This document shows, piece after piece, positions 8,252 through 16,883 of a DNA stretch of 41,506 nucleotides. The translations under genes were made by a program, and so were the position numbers. How positions within the stretch are numbered: the stretch's first letter is position 1; every line of letters starts with the position of its first letter. This DNA comes from an uncultured Pelagibacteraceae bacterium (GTDB lineage: Bacteria > Pseudomonadota > Alphaproteobacteria > Pelagibacterales > Pelagibacteraceae), in assembly GCA_902524235.1 (NCBI GenBank), contig CABZCF010000010.1, forward strand, positions 1-41,506. The letters run 5' to 3'. Under the pieces are notes generated by a model that saw only the letters and a program-made list of their open reading frames with translations, searched no databases and had not been told where the DNA came from.

Positions 8252-9190
8252 TTACTTTTTTTGAATTAGTTTATCTATGTTAACTATATTTTCAGCCATA
8301 CGAGCTGACGCAGCATCTATCATTCTACCATCTAATTGTGCTGCACCTTTACCTTCCTTAGCAGCTTTATCAAGTTCATCTATAATTCTTTTTGCTTTTT
8401 TCACTTCTGCCTCTGGAGGTGTGAAAACTTGGTTTGCTAATTCGATTTGAGAAGGATGAATTGCCCATTTTCCCTCTATTCCAATTGCTGCACCCCTTTT
8501 TGCAGAAAGAATATATCCATCAGGATCATTAAAATCTCCAAATGGTCCGTCTATTGCTCTTATTCCATAAGCTCTACAAGTCATAACCATTTGAGATAAA
8601 CCGTGATGCCATTGATCTCCAGGATAATCTGGATTTAGTCCTCCAATAACAACTGTTCTTGCTCTCAAACTTGCTGCATAATCTGCAACGCCAAAATGAA
8701 GTGCTTCTAATCTTTCACTAGAAGTTGCAATTTCTTTTATATTCGACATTCCTAGTGCTGTTTCTATCAGGCACTCTAAACCAATTTTATTTTTAATTTT
8801 TTTACTCTCTTCAATCTGTGTTAACAAACAATCAACCATATAAACATCGTTTGCAGTTCCTGCTTTAGGAATTAATATTGTGTCTACTTTGTCTCCAACT
8901 TGTTCTACAATATCTATTACATCACGATACATGTAGTGAGTATCTAATCCATTTATTCTTACTGAAATCGTTTTTCCTTTTTCTCTCCAATTAATCTCTT
9001 TTAGAGCTTTGATCGTATTTTCTCTTGCAGCTGTTTTATCATTTGGAGATACAGCATCCTCTAAATCTAAAAAAACATAATCAGCGTCTGAATTAAGTGC
9101 TTTTTCAAACATTTTAGGAGCAGAGCCTGGCACTGCTAATTCACTTCTATGTAATCTTGATTTTGCAGGTTTATAATATTTATGGCTCAT
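8252..9190 (-). CDS. mclA: L-malyl-CoA / beta-methylmalyl-CoA lyase
   Basis: The 312-residue protein belongs to the CitE/HpcH aldolase group and is closest by eye to methylotroph malyl-CoA lyase: RLHRSELAVPGS at the start, FLDLEDAVSPNDK, VRINGLDTHYMYRD, and the GPFGDFNDPDG and GKWAIHPSQI motifs. Expected active-site residues are present: Arg78 for substrate, and Glu143 and Asp170 as magnesium ligands. It cleaves malyl-CoA to glyoxylate and acetyl-CoA, or condenses them. About ten residues are missing beside IGGLNPDYPGD compared with the Methylobacterium enzyme as I recall it. It heads mclA-mtkA-mtkB and trails the his genes on the same strand. A plain citrate lyase beta subunit is much less likely. 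Confidence 0.85.
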   Translation of the reverse strand: MSHKYYKPAKSRLHRSELAVPGSAPKMFEKALNSDADYVFLDLEDAVSPNDKTAARENTIKALKEINWREKGKTISVRINGLDTHYMYRDVIDIVEQVGDKVDTILIPKAGTANDVYMVDCLLTQIEESKKIKNKIGLECLIETALGMSNIKEIATSSERLEALHFGVADYAASLRARTVVIGGLNPDYPGDQWHHGLSQMVMTCRAYGIRAIDGPFGDFNDPDGYILSAKRGAAIGIEGKWAIHPSQIELANQVFTPPEAEVKKAKRIIDELDKAAKEGKGAAQLDGRMIDAASARMAENIVNIDKLIQKK

Positions 9191-9219
9191 TAAATTTCAA
9201 AAAAAGAATATGAGTAACA

Positions 9220-9435
9220 CTATTTTTCCTCAAGTCCAAACTTAATATATTTGTACCAAGCTCTCTCATGAAAATAATATAAGAACATTTTAGTAACAAC
9301 CTCCATTCCTGCTATAGCACCAGCCCAATTCCATTCTCCAGTAATAATCCAGGCAATTATAAAAGTATCAGTTGTTGCTAAAACCCGCCAAGTAAGCGTT
9401 TTTGCTATGTGTCTTTTTTTTGTAACATGTTTCAT
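9220..9435 (-). CDS. DUF2061 small membrane protein
   Basis: This 71-residue protein matches the DUF2061 family: KTLTWRVLATTDTFIIAW, then ITGEWNWAGAIAGMEVVTK and the closing YYFHERAWYKY. It has two hydrophobic segments and is predicted to sit in the inner membrane. Its biochemical role is unknown; in some bacteria such domains accompany sulfate activation enzymes, which are not present here. A plausible ribosome binding site (AAAGGAT) precedes the start. It lies 12 bases after hisE and 29 bases before mclA, so it links the histidine genes to the malyl-CoA genes in one run. Confidence 0.85.
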   Translation of the reverse strand: MKHVTKKRHIAKTLTWRVLATTDTFIIAWIITGEWNWAGAIAGMEVVTKMFLYYFHERAWYKYIKFGLEEK

Positions 9436-9447
9436 ACGTCATCCTTT

Positions 9448-9720
9448 CTATTTTCTCCTTTTTTTTAACTCATCCATAACATCTTCGATATTGATGTTGT
9501 TTGCTTCTAGATAAACAACAAGATGATAAAGAACGTCCGCAGCTTCATGTATTTTATTTGAGTTATTCTCAACTGACTCGATTAGTTCTCCTATCTCCTC
9601 TTTAACCTTGTCAGTAGAAAGATTTTTGTTATCTAATAATTTTTTTGTATAGGAATTATCTGGAGAATTTTTTTTTCTATCTCTGATTAATTTTATCAAT
9701 TCCTCTAAATTTTTTAACAT
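9448..9720 (-). CDS. hisE: Phosphoribosyl-ATP pyrophosphohydrolase HisE
   Basis: HisE catalyses the second step of histidine synthesis, removing pyrophosphate from phosphoribosyl-ATP. The 90-residue protein is the stand-alone form, as in Alphaproteobacteria, not fused to HisI. The all-alpha MazG-like metal-binding helices are visible: KEEIGELIES with its acidic pairs, and HEAADVLYHLVVYLE with the E-x2-D pattern. Its ATG overlaps the hisF stop by 1 base, so it is translationally coupled to hisF. HisI is not in this window. Confidence 0.93.
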   Translation of the reverse strand: MLKNLEELIKLIRDRKKNSPDNSYTKKLLDNKNLSTDKVKEEIGELIESVENNSNKIHEAADVLYHLVVYLEANNINIEDVMDELKKRRK

Positions 9721-10478
9721 TAAATTCTTACTGGTACTCCTTTACTATTTAAATACTCCTTTGCCTCTATAACAGAATGCGTTCCATAATGAAATATTGA
9801 GGCTGCTAAAACGGCACTTGCGTTTCCATCTTTAATGCCTTCGACCATATGATCAAGGTTGCCTACACCTCCCGATGCTATCAAAGGGATATTAACAATT
9901 GAAGAAATTTTTTTCATTAAATTGATATCATACCCAATTTGGGTACCGTCTCTATCCATGGAAGTAACTAACAGTTCTCCTGCTCCACTATCTTCCATTT
10001 TTTTAGCAAAATCTAAAGCATCTATTCCTGAATTATTTCTTCCACCATGAGTGTATACATCCCATTTATCTCCATTTTTTTTAGCATCAATAGCGACAAC
10101 AATACATTGCGATCCAAATTTTTTTGAGCTTTCAACTACTACATTTGCATCTTGTACTGCTGCGGTATTTATTGATACTTTATCTGCACCACAGTTTAGT
10201 AGTTTGTTTATATCTTCAACATTTCTTACACCGCCTCCTACCGTTAAAGGCACAAAGCATTTTTTTGAAGTTTCTTTAACAACCTCATAGATTGTATCTC
10301 GATTTTCATTAGAAGCAGTAATATCTAAGAAACAAATCTCATCTGCACCTCCATCACTATAAATTTTAGCCTGTTCAACAGGATCTCCGGCATCTTGTAA
10401 ATCGACAAAATTTATTCCTTTAACAACTCTACCATTCTTAACATCTAAGCAGGGTATTATTCGATTTTTAAGCATCAA
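9720..10478 (-). CDS. hisF: Imidazole glycerol phosphate synthase cyclase subunit HisF
   Basis: HisF closes the imidazole ring using ammonia supplied by HisH, giving IGP and AICAR. The 252-residue (beta/alpha)8 barrel starts with the signature [16 protein letters not shown], with catalytic Asp11 in CLDV, and carries the second catalytic Asp in [13 protein letters not shown]. Both phosphate-binding loops (TVGGGVRNV and [11 protein letters not shown]) are intact. Its start overlaps hisA by 11 bases and its stop overlaps hisE by 1, so the three are a coupled unit. The AICAR by-product feeds PurH, whose gene end lies at 1-354. Confidence 0.97.
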   Translation of the reverse strand: MMLKNRIIPCLDVKNGRVVKGINFVDLQDAGDPVEQAKIYSDGGADEICFLDITASNENRDTIYEVVKETSKKCFVPLTVGGGVRNVEDINKLLNCGADKVSINTAAVQDANVVVESSKKFGSQCIVVAIDAKKNGDKWDVYTHGGRNNSGIDALDFAKKMEDSGAGELLVTSMDRDGTQIGYDINLMKKISSIVNIPLIASGGVGNLDHMVEGIKDGNASAVLAASIFHYGTHSVIEAKEYLNSKGVPVRI

Positions 10479-11193
10479 TCTCCTTTGCTAAATCTTCTAG
10501 CTTTATATCGCCATCATAAATTGCTTTTCCCACTATTATGCCCTCTATGTTTTTGTTTTTAAGCTGCTTTGCTTTTTTTATATCTTCTATTGATGAAACA
10601 CCTCCTGAAATTATTACAGGAAAGTTTGAGGCGTTAGCTATTTTTTCAGTTCCTTCAAGATTTGGGCTTGTTTTCATTCCATCTTTATTAATATCTGTAT
10701 AAATTAATCTTGATACTCCATATTCGTTTACTTCTTTTAAAAAATCTAAAGTTTTAAAATTAGAATTTTTTTTCCACCCAGAAACAGCCAAATATCCATC
10801 TTTAGCATCTAAGCCTAAAGCAATTTTATTTGGAAATTTTTTACAGGCATTCTCTAAAAATTCCTTATCATTGATCGCAGCACTTCCTAGTATAACTTTT
10901 TCAACACCAGCATCGGTATATTTTTTAATACTATCGAAGTTTCTTACACCACCACCCACTTCTATATTAATATCAAATTTTTTAACTATATCTTCAATAA
11001 TTTCTAAATTTACTGTTTCGCCAGTTAAAGCTCCATCTAGATCTATAATATGTAAATTTTTAAAACCATTATCCTTATACTTGCGAGCTTGTTCAACAGG
11101 GGACATTTCATATTCAGTTTTGTTGTCAAAGTTTCCTTTAACTAATCTTACACATTTTTTGTCTTTAATATCTATCGCTGGGAAAATTTTCAT
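10468..11193 (-). CDS. hisA: ProFAR isomerase HisA
   Basis: HisA performs the Amadori rearrangement of ProFAR to PRFAR, the substrate of HisFH. The 241-residue barrel opens with [15 protein letters not shown], holding the catalytic Asp in AIDI, and has the two phosphate loops [11 protein letters not shown] and [10 protein letters not shown] and the second Asp in YTDINKDGM. Length is normal. It begins directly after the hisH stop and overlaps hisF by 11 bases, the usual hisH-hisA-hisF arrangement. Confidence 0.97.
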   Translation of the reverse strand: MKIFPAIDIKDKKCVRLVKGNFDNKTEYEMSPVEQARKYKDNGFKNLHIIDLDGALTGETVNLEIIEDIVKKFDINIEVGGGVRNFDSIKKYTDAGVEKVILGSAAINDKEFLENACKKFPNKIALGLDAKDGYLAVSGWKKNSNFKTLDFLKEVNEYGVSRLIYTDINKDGMKTSPNLEGTEKIANASNFPVIISGGVSSIEDIKKAKQLKNKNIEGIIVGKAIYDGDIKLEDLAKEIDA

Positions 11194-11820
11194 TTACAAA
11201 TTTATAAAATTATTAAATAATTTTAGACCGATTTTATCACTTTTTTCTGGGTGAAATTGTGTTCCAAATATATTTTCTTTCTCAACTGAACAAACTACTT
11301 TTGTTGAATAATCAGTAGTTGCTGAAATAACTTTATTATCATTGGGTATAAACTCATAACTGTGTACAAAGTACATGTGAGAATTGTTTTCTATGCTTTT
11401 CAAAATCTTACTATCTTTGACAATATTAATTTCATTCCAGCCAATATGAGGAAGTTTGTATTTTCCATTTTGATTATCGATTTTTGATACTTTTCCTGAT
11501 ATCCAGCCTAAACCTTTTGTTTCCGTTTCTTCATAGCCAATATCAGCAAACATTTGTAAACCTACACAAATACCTAGTAATGGTTTTTTTTTATTAATTG
11601 CAAAATCATTCAGCTCATCCACTAAACCACTGATATTATTTAAAGCCTCAATACAACTTTTAAAGGATCCCTGTCCTGGCAAAACTACTTTATCACTTGA
11701 GCCTATTTTTTTAATGTCAGATGTGACTTCAATATTTACTTTATCTTTTGCTACTTCTTTAAACGAATTGATAACAGAACTTATGTTACCTGATTTGTAA
11801 TCAACAATAGATAGTTTCAT
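11194..11820 (-). CDS. hisH: Imidazole glycerol phosphate synthase glutaminase subunit HisH
   Basis: HisH releases ammonia from glutamine and channels it to HisF. The 208-residue class I glutamine amidotransferase shows the nucleophile Cys in LGICVGLQMFA and the His-x-Glu part of the triad in FGTQFHPEKS. The oxyanion segment VVLPGQGSFKSC is present. It lies between hisB (13-base gap) and hisA (directly abutting). All motifs are conserved, so it should be active. Confidence 0.97.
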   Translation of the reverse strand: MKLSIVDYKSGNISSVINSFKEVAKDKVNIEVTSDIKKIGSSDKVVLPGQGSFKSCIEALNNISGLVDELNDFAINKKKPLLGICVGLQMFADIGYEETETKGLGWISGKVSKIDNQNGKYKLPHIGWNEINIVKDSKILKSIENNSHMYFVHSYEFIPNDNKVISATTDYSTKVVCSVEKENIFGTQFHPEKSDKIGLKLFNNFINL

Positions 11821-11833
11821 TAATTCTTTAATT

Positions 11834-12424
11834 TTATAAAGAACCTTTTGTGGATGGAATAGCTTTTTTATTTCTTGGATCTATTTCCATTGCAGTTCTT
11901 AATGATCTAGCTAGGCCTTTAAAGCATGACTCTATAATGTGGTGACTGTTATCACCGTAAATGTTTTCTACGTGTAAAGTAATTCCTGCAGACTGAGAGA
12001 ATGCCTGAAACCACTCTTTAAAAAGCTCTGTATCCATTTCTCCTAATTTCTCAACCTTTAATTTTACGTTCCATATTAAGTAAGGTCTATTTGAAACATC
12101 TATTACTACTCTTGTTAAAGCTTCATCCATAGGGATTAACGCGTGGGAGTAGCGCCTAATTCCCTTAAATTTATTAGATGCTTTTTTTAAACATTCGCCG
12201 ATTGCAATGCCAGAATCTTCTGTTGTATGGTGAAGATCAATGTGAGTATCTCCTTTAGCTTTTATATTCATATCAATTGAAGAGTGTTTTGATAATTGTT
12301 CAAGCATGTGATTAAGAAAACCTATTCCAGTATCAATTTTATATTTACCCTTACCATCGATATTCATATCAACAGATATACTGGTTTCTTTTGTTTTTCT
12401 ATTTAATTTAGCTTTTCTCTTCAT
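11834..12424 (-). CDS. hisB: Imidazoleglycerol-phosphate dehydratase HisB
   Basis: HisB dehydrates IGP to imidazole acetol phosphate. The 196-residue protein is the monofunctional form, lacking the phosphatase domain of the E. coli fusion. The metal-binding signatures are both there: [17 protein letters not shown] and [17 protein letters not shown], together with [15 protein letters not shown]. It is the first gene of the his run and reads away from hslV over an 89-base gap. That gap has no run of His codons, so classical leader-peptide attenuation is not apparent. Confidence 0.97.
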   Translation of the reverse strand: MKRKAKLNRKTKETSISVDMNIDGKGKYKIDTGIGFLNHMLEQLSKHSSIDMNIKAKGDTHIDLHHTTEDSGIAIGECLKKASNKFKGIRRYSHALIPMDEALTRVVIDVSNRPYLIWNVKLKVEKLGEMDTELFKEWFQAFSQSAGITLHVENIYGDNSHHIIESCFKGLARSLRTAMEIDPRNKKAIPSTKGSL

Positions 12425-12478
12425 TTTTAAACAACATATATAGAGATTATCTCGCTATATCAATAATAGTCTCATCCT

Positions 12479-12506
12479 CTTGAAGTATAAAAAATAATCT
12501 CCATCT
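12479..12506 (+). promoter_or_regulatory. Heat-shock (RpoH, sigma-32) type promoter of hslVU
   Basis: CTTGAA (12479-12484) and CCATCT (12501-12506) are separated by 16 bases, the spacing and sequence expected for a sigma-32 promoter. HslVU is a classical heat-shock protease, so the location fits. The hslV ATG is at 12514, only 8 bases after the -10 element, so transcription would begin at or within a base or two of the start codon and the mRNA would be leaderless. No Shine-Dalgarno sequence is seen. Confidence 0.6.
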
Positions 12507-12513
12507 AATAACC

Positions 12514-13029
12514 ATGACAACAATTGTATTAATAAGAAAAAATAATGACGTAGTTGTGGCGGGCGATGGACAAGTTAGTATGGGGAATACTGTTATTAAA
12601 AGCACAGCTAAAAAAGTTAGAAGAATTGAAAAGAGAGATGTAGTGGCTGGATTTGCAGGATCAACAGCTGACGCACTAACTTTATTTGAGAGATTAGAGT
12701 CAAAATTAGAAAAACATGCAGGTAACCTTTCGAGATCTGCTGTTGAATTAGCAAAAGATTGGAGAACTGATAAGTATTTGAGAAGATTAGAAGCTTTAAT
12801 GGCTGTTGCAGATAAAGAAAAGAGTTTTATAATCTCCGGTACTGGAGATGTTCTTGAACCAGAAGGTGATGTTATTGGAATAGGTTCAGGTGGAAATTAT
12901 GCATTGGCGGCTGCAAAGGTTTTAATGGATACAGATATGTCAGCAGAAGAAGTTGCAAAAAAAGCAATCAAAGTAGCTTCAGATATATGTGTATTTACAA
13001 ATAATAATTTAAATATTGAAAAAGTATAA
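12514..13029 (+). CDS. hslV: ATP-dependent protease peptidase subunit HslV
   Basis: HslV is the proteasome-like peptidase of the HslUV protease, a double hexamer in the cytoplasm. The 171-residue protein starts Met-Thr-Thr-Ile-Val. Removal of Met exposes the catalytic N-terminal Thr, which fixes this start. The [14 protein letters not shown] segment, GFAGSTADA and the [13 protein letters not shown] motif are all present. It is followed by hslU with a TAATG 1-base overlap. Expression is probably from the sigma-32-like promoter directly upstream. Confidence 0.97.
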   Translation: MTTIVLIRKNNDVVVAGDGQVSMGNTVIKSTAKKVRRIEKRDVVAGFAGSTADALTLFERLESKLEKHAGNLSRSAVELAKDWRTDKYLRRLEALMAVADKEKSFIISGTGDVLEPEGDVIGIGSGGNYALAAAKVLMDTDMSAEEVAKKAIKVASDICVFTNNNLNIEKV

Positions 13030-14396
13030 TGGAAAAATCAAACGTGACTACTTTAAAACCTAAAGATAAAAAAAAAGAAAAAGAAAATTTAACCACTTCT
13101 CTTTCACCAAGAGAAATAGTCTCAGAACTAGATAGATTTGTGGTAGGACAAAATAATGCCAAAAGAGCAGTTGCAATAGCTTTAAGAAATAGATGGAGAA
13201 GACAAGCATTAACTGGAGATATGAAAGATGAGGTTTTACCTAAAAATATCTTAATGATAGGTCCAACAGGCGTAGGTAAAACAGAAATTTCAAGAAGGCT
13301 ATCAAAACTTGCTGAAGCTCCTTTTGTAAAAGTAGAGGCTACAAGGTTCACAGAGGTAGGTTATGTGGGTAGAGATGTTGAACAAATAGTTAGAGATTTG
13401 TTAGAAATTGCAATCTCAATGGAGAAGGTAAAAAAAAGAAAAGAGGTAAAAGCACAAGTCCAAAAATTAGCTGAAGAAAGAGTTCTAGACGCATTAGTTG
13501 GTCCAAAAGCAAGCGTTGCTACAAGAGAGAGTTTCCGTAAGAGATTACGAAGTGGCGATTTAGATGATAATGAGATTGAGATTGCTGTGAGTGAAAGCGG
13601 AGGCATGCCTTCATTTGAAATTCCAGGAATGCCTGGAGCAAATATTGGAATGATTAATATTTCAGATATGCTTGGAAAATCAATGGGTAGCAAGCCGAAA
13701 AGAAAAAAAATGTCAGTAAAAGAATCCTACGAAATTTTAATGAATGAGGAGTCAGATAAACTTATAGAGCAAGACAAAATAATAAAGTCTGCGAAAAATA
13801 CTACTGAGAACAATGGAATTGTTTTTTTAGATGAGATAGACAAAATTTCTGCGAGAACAGATAGAGTTGGTGGTGATGTTTCAAGAGAAGGAGTTCAAAG
13901 AGATTTATTGCCATTAATAGAAGGCACAACCGTTAGCACTAAATATGGACCTGTCAAAACTGATCATATTTTGTTTATAGCATCTGGTGCTTTTCAACTA
14001 GCAAAACCTTCAGATCTATTACCAGAATTACAGGGTAGACTACCTATTCGAGTAGAGCTTGATCCATTATCTAGTGAAGATTTCAAAAGAATACTTAAAG
14101 AACCCGATAATAGTTTAATAAAGCAATATAAAGCTCTTCTTCAAACTGAAAAAGTTGAGTTAGAATTTACAGAAGATGGAATAAATACAATTGCGGATAT
14201 TGCTATGGAAGTAAACTCAACAGTAGAGAATATAGGTGCGAGAAGATTACATACTATTATTGAAAGAGTATTAGATGAAATTAGTTTTACCGCAACTGAT
14301 AAAGCTGGTGAAAAAATTGTAGTAGACACAAAGTATATTAACAAAAATTTAGGTGAATTGACTAAAGATACTGATTTATCTAAATTTATTTTATAA
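13029..14396 (+). CDS. hslU: HslUV protease ATPase subunit HslU
   Basis: HslU is the AAA+ unfoldase that feeds substrates to HslV. The 455-residue protein has Walker A GPTGVGKT (residues 78-85), the pore motif in [16 protein letters not shown], an intermediate I-domain (about 110-240, including the Gly/Met-rich stretch around [16 protein letters not shown]), Walker [11 protein letters not shown] and the sensor region [13 protein letters not shown]. The C-terminal end is LSKFIL, the tail that docks into HslV. An extra Lys/Glu-rich N-terminal stretch of about 24 residues precedes the family start [11 protein letters not shown]. It overlaps the opposing gene by 11 bases. Confidence 0.97.
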   Translation: MEKSNVTTLKPKDKKKEKENLTTSLSPREIVSELDRFVVGQNNAKRAVAIALRNRWRRQALTGDMKDEVLPKNILMIGPTGVGKTEISRRLSKLAEAPFVKVEATRFTEVGYVGRDVEQIVRDLLEIAISMEKVKKRKEVKAQVQKLAEERVLDALVGPKASVATRESFRKRLRSGDLDDNEIEIAVSESGGMPSFEIPGMPGANIGMINISDMLGKSMGSKPKRKKMSVKESYEILMNEESDKLIEQDKIIKSAKNTTENNGIVFLDEIDKISARTDRVGGDVSREGVQRDLLPLIEGTTVSTKYGPVKTDHILFIASGAFQLAKPSDLLPELQGRLPIRVELDPLSSEDFKRILKEPDNSLIKQYKALLQTEKVELEFTEDGINTIADIAMEVNSTVENIGARRLHTIIERVLDEISFTATDKAGEKIVVDTKYINKNLGELTKDTDLSKFIL

Positions 14397-14985
14397 CTTT
14401 GTATTCAAAGTTTTGAGTTTCATCGTTCACTTGTAATTCAACAGCACCATTTCTAAGATGAAATTTCTTAGCCATTTCAGTTAACGGCGAAAGTGTAACT
14501 AATCTATTTAAATGATTTGACTTTTTAATCATTTTATAAACTTCTTTTACAATAAGTTTCCCTCCACCCTTTTTTTTTGACCAAACGGTATAAGCTATAG
14601 CAATTTTACCCACATTTTGATCTCTATGTGCACTTTGCAAAAATGCGTCTTTACTTAATAGATCTAATTCATCTACAGTTTTTGGAATATTATTTGTAAA
14701 AGCAAAGCACATTACAGCATGAATTTCACCTTTATATTTCACGCCATAAATTTTTCTTCCAAAACTTGTTCTAAATTTGTTGCTTAGCTCTGGTCTTACA
14801 GGATCGTCGCTTGTATCACATTTTTCAAGTTCTACTAATTCAGCACCTTTAACCCAATCGAAAAAGTTTTTTATCTTTTTTTCTAAATTTTCTTTAACTT
14901 TAAATAAGCTTTCTTTGTTTTTGGAAAGATTTTTCTTTATTTTTTCGTTAAGATCACTTGTTTTATTTTTTATATCTATTTTCAT
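14386..14985 (-). CDS. Putative GNAT-like acyltransferase with N-terminal coiled coil
   Basis: I do not recognise a named family. The 199-residue protein starts with about 45 strongly charged, heptad-like residues (Lys/Glu/Asn/Leu), probably a coiled coil. The rest resembles a GNAT fold: strand [14 protein letters not shown], then [19 protein letters not shown], where KKKGGGK could be a variant of the acetyl-CoA pyrophosphate loop, and [19 protein letters not shown] as the C-terminal strand and helix. There is no signal peptide. It ends inside the hslU 3' end (11-base overlap) and starts 1 base from the smr gene. Some Alphaproteobacteria have an acetyltransferase gene beside hslVU, which may be the same locus. 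Function is unknown. Confidence 0.55.
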   Translation of the reverse strand: MKIDIKNKTSDLNEKIKKNLSKNKESLFKVKENLEKKIKNFFDWVKGAELVELEKCDTSDDPVRPELSNKFRTSFGRKIYGVKYKGEIHAVMCFAFTNNIPKTVDELDLLSKDAFLQSAHRDQNVGKIAIAYTVWSKKKGGGKLIVKEVYKMIKKSNHLNRLVTLSPLTEMAKKFHLRNGAVELQVNDETQNFEYKVIK

Positions 14986-15398
14986 TATTTTTTTTCTTTT
15001 AGGTAAATGGAAAAATCTCCACTATTTAAATTTTCAATGTCTTCTTGGTTTATTTTTTTTATCATTTCAACTAACTCTTTTTCTCCCTTGATAAACTCAG
15101 GAACTGAATATTTTAAAATTCCTAATTTATTTGATTTATAAGGGTCATTTATATTATTCGAACGATTACCTTTCCCAGTTATAATTTTTAATTTTTTAAT
15201 ACCATTATTGTAAGAATTTATTATCAAATTCTTAACTGCAATATTTGCATCTCTGAGCCCATAACCATGCAAATCTAAAGTCTCTTCATATTTAGGTTTT
15301 TTTTTATAAATTTTATTATCTTTGTCTTCCAATCTCTCATTTCTATTGATAAAATTTTCCCAGTCTTTTTTATCTTTGTCTGAAATTTTATTGTTCAA
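14985..15398 (-). CDS. Smr-domain protein
   Basis: The 137-residue protein has a disordered charged N-terminus (DKKDWENFINRNERL, usual in alphaproteobacterial members) and a small MutS-related (Smr) domain: LDLHGYGLRDANIAV, KLKIITGKGNRS and the GILKYSVPEFI segment. Smr domains bind or nick nucleic acids; the LDLHG and GKG motifs are intact. Stand-alone Smr proteins are associated with RNA cleavage at stalled ribosomes in some bacteria, but that is inference here. It directly follows the tim44 gene, sharing an operon with it and with the GNAT-like gene. Confidence 0.9.
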   Translation of the reverse strand: MNNKISDKDKKDWENFINRNERLEDKDNKIYKKKPKYEETLDLHGYGLRDANIAVKNLIINSYNNGIKKLKIITGKGNRSNNINDPYKSNKLGILKYSVPEFIKGEKELVEMIKKINQEDIENLNSGDFSIYLKEKK

Positions 15399-15986
15399 CT
15401 AAACTTGAGTATCTATTAATAACCAATTAGGATTATTAGTCGTTACATCTTTTTGAAATTTCCACGTATCATAAACCTTTTTAATTTTATCAGGATCGCC
15501 AGAAATTACTTTTTTTTCTTTATCTTTAATAGATGAAATAATTTCACTAACAAAATCAACTGTTACTTCTAGAAAATTATTTTTTTGTTCGTGATCTTTT
15601 ATATTTGATGAATTAATACCAATAAAGGTTGTATCAGAAGTATAACCTTTAGAAACTCTTTCTTTTATTGCATCATTAAATTCATCATAAACTTTTTTGT
15701 TTAGTAAATTTTTAATATCTTTAAGATTGCCCCTAGAAAAGTTTGTTATAATTGTTTCGTATGCAATATCGGCACCTTTTAAAAACTCCTTTTTTTGTGC
15801 ATCATCGAAAGAATTTATATCTACTTTTTTTTCGGCTTTTTTAGGCTGAAAATCATGAGGAAAACTTGTTGAAATATCTTCTTCATACCCTGTTTTTTTT
15901 CCTAAAATCCCTCTTAGCCTCAAAAATATGAAGCCAGCAATCATTGCTAAAAGTATGATATCAATGTATTCAAAACTATAACTCAT
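15399..15986 (-). CDS. Tim44-domain inner-membrane protein
   Basis: The 195-residue protein has one N-terminal membrane segment (FEYIDIILLAMIAGFIFLRL) followed by the typical LRGILGKKTGYE motif, a polar linker, and a Tim44-like domain (about residues 60-195: FLKGADIAYETIITNFSRG, then a conserved TWKFQKDV segment). Alphaproteobacterial homologues are relatives of mitochondrial Tim44 and may act in membrane protein handling; the exact role is unsettled. It is divergent from fxsA-secB, another protein-export gene, with a 58-base gap. In many Alphaproteobacteria an mltA gene sits between tim44 and smr; here the two are adjacent. Confidence 0.88.
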   Translation of the reverse strand: MSYSFEYIDIILLAMIAGFIFLRLRGILGKKTGYEEDISTSFPHDFQPKKAEKKVDINSFDDAQKKEFLKGADIAYETIITNFSRGNLKDIKNLLNKKVYDEFNDAIKERVSKGYTSDTTFIGINSSNIKDHEQKNNFLEVTVDFVSEIISSIKDKEKKVISGDPDKIKKVYDTWKFQKDVTTNNPNWLLIDTQV

Positions 15987-16044
15987 ATAAATATAATATT
16001 TATTATGTTAGACAATTTCAACTGACAATTTACATTAAAGACAA

Positions 16045-16458
16045 ATGAACACAGCGCTTATTCTAATTATTTTAATACCTATTATTGAAATTTATCTATT
16101 TATTAAGATTGGATCACAAATTGGTGCTTTCAATACCATTTCTTTAGTATTTGTAACTGCTGTTCTTGGAGTATGGTATGCCCGATATGAGGGTTTTAAT
16201 ACTTTAAAATCCGGGTTAAGCCAACTAATAAAAAACGAATTACCACTTTATGAGATAATTACTGGAGCTGCTCTCGCTGTTGCTGCTATTCTTTTAATAA
16301 TCCCAGGTTTTGCTACTGATTTATTGGGTTTGATAATGATATTCCCTCCTACAAGAAAGTTGTTATTTGGGAAAATATCAAAAAATTATTCCAAAAGAAA
16401 AAATTATAATGATAAAATTATTGAAGGCGAGTCCGAAGATTTGGATGATAAGAAATAA
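16045..16458 (+). CDS. fxsA: FxsA-family membrane protein
   Basis: The 137-residue protein has FxsA features: a first helix IILIPIIEIYLFIKIGSQIG, a second helix ending in WYARYEGF, and an amphipathic segment before two further helices with LLIIPGFATDLLGL and the FPPTRKLLFG ending. It resides in the inner membrane. Its E. coli homologue suppresses F-exclusion of phage T7 when overproduced; the normal function is unknown. It precedes secB by 2 bases, as in many Alphaproteobacteria, and is divergent from tim44. Confidence 0.92.
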   Translation: MNTALILIILIPIIEIYLFIKIGSQIGAFNTISLVFVTAVLGVWYARYEGFNTLKSGLSQLIKNELPLYEIITGAALAVAAILLIIPGFATDLLGLIMIFPPTRKLLFGKISKNYSKRKNYNDKIIEGESEDLDDKK

Positions 16459-16460
16459 AA

Positions 16461-16883
16461 ATGGATAAAAAATACGAGATTATACTAAGTTTCATAAAAG
16501 ATCTTTCCATAGAAACCCCAGATGCAGAAACACTTTTGTTTGTGAGAGAAAATATTGATAAATACCAACTAGGGATTGATATATCTTCAAAACCTTTAAA
16601 AAATAAAATGATAGAAGTCAGTACAAAACTATCATTCAGAGACAAGAGTACTAATGAAAAAAAATCTGTATTTGAAATAGATTATGCATCTGTTGTCAGA
16701 ATCGAAAAAGGTGTGAATGATAAAAAAGAACTTGGTAAAATATTACTCTGTGATGTCCAAAAAGAAGTCTATCCAGAATTAGAAACTATATTTGTAAATC
16801 TAATAAATAAATCTGGTTATCCAAATATTAAGTTCGAAAAAAAAGTTGATTTTGAGAAATTGTATAGTGATAAATTAAATTAG
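16461..16883 (+). CDS. secB: Protein-export chaperone SecB
   Basis: SecB is a cytosolic tetrameric chaperone that keeps precursors unfolded and hands them to SecA. The 140-residue protein has the family start with the FIKDLSIETPDAE motif, although the next residues are diverged, and then the conserved alternating strands (IEVSTKLSFRD) and the hydrophobic late part. The acidic SecA-binding surface is less obvious than in gammaproteobacterial SecB. Sequence drift is high but length and context (fxsA, dnaQ cluster) fit. It converges on dnaQ with a 4-base TTAG stop overlap. Confidence 0.88.
   Translation: MDKKYEIILSFIKDLSIETPDAETLLFVRENIDKYQLGIDISSKPLKNKMIEVSTKLSFRDKSTNEKKSVFEIDYASVVRIEKGVNDKKELGKILLCDVQKEVYPELETIFVNLINKSGYPNIKFEKKVDFEKLYSDKLN

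Noticed and set aside
9191..9219. Glycine-type riboswitch before mclA
   Set aside because: Only 29 bases separate mclA from the gene before it, too short for a glycine aptamer.
12425..12513. Histidine operon attenuator
   Set aside because: No leader peptide with a run of His codons and no terminator/antiterminator stems were seen in the gap before hisB.
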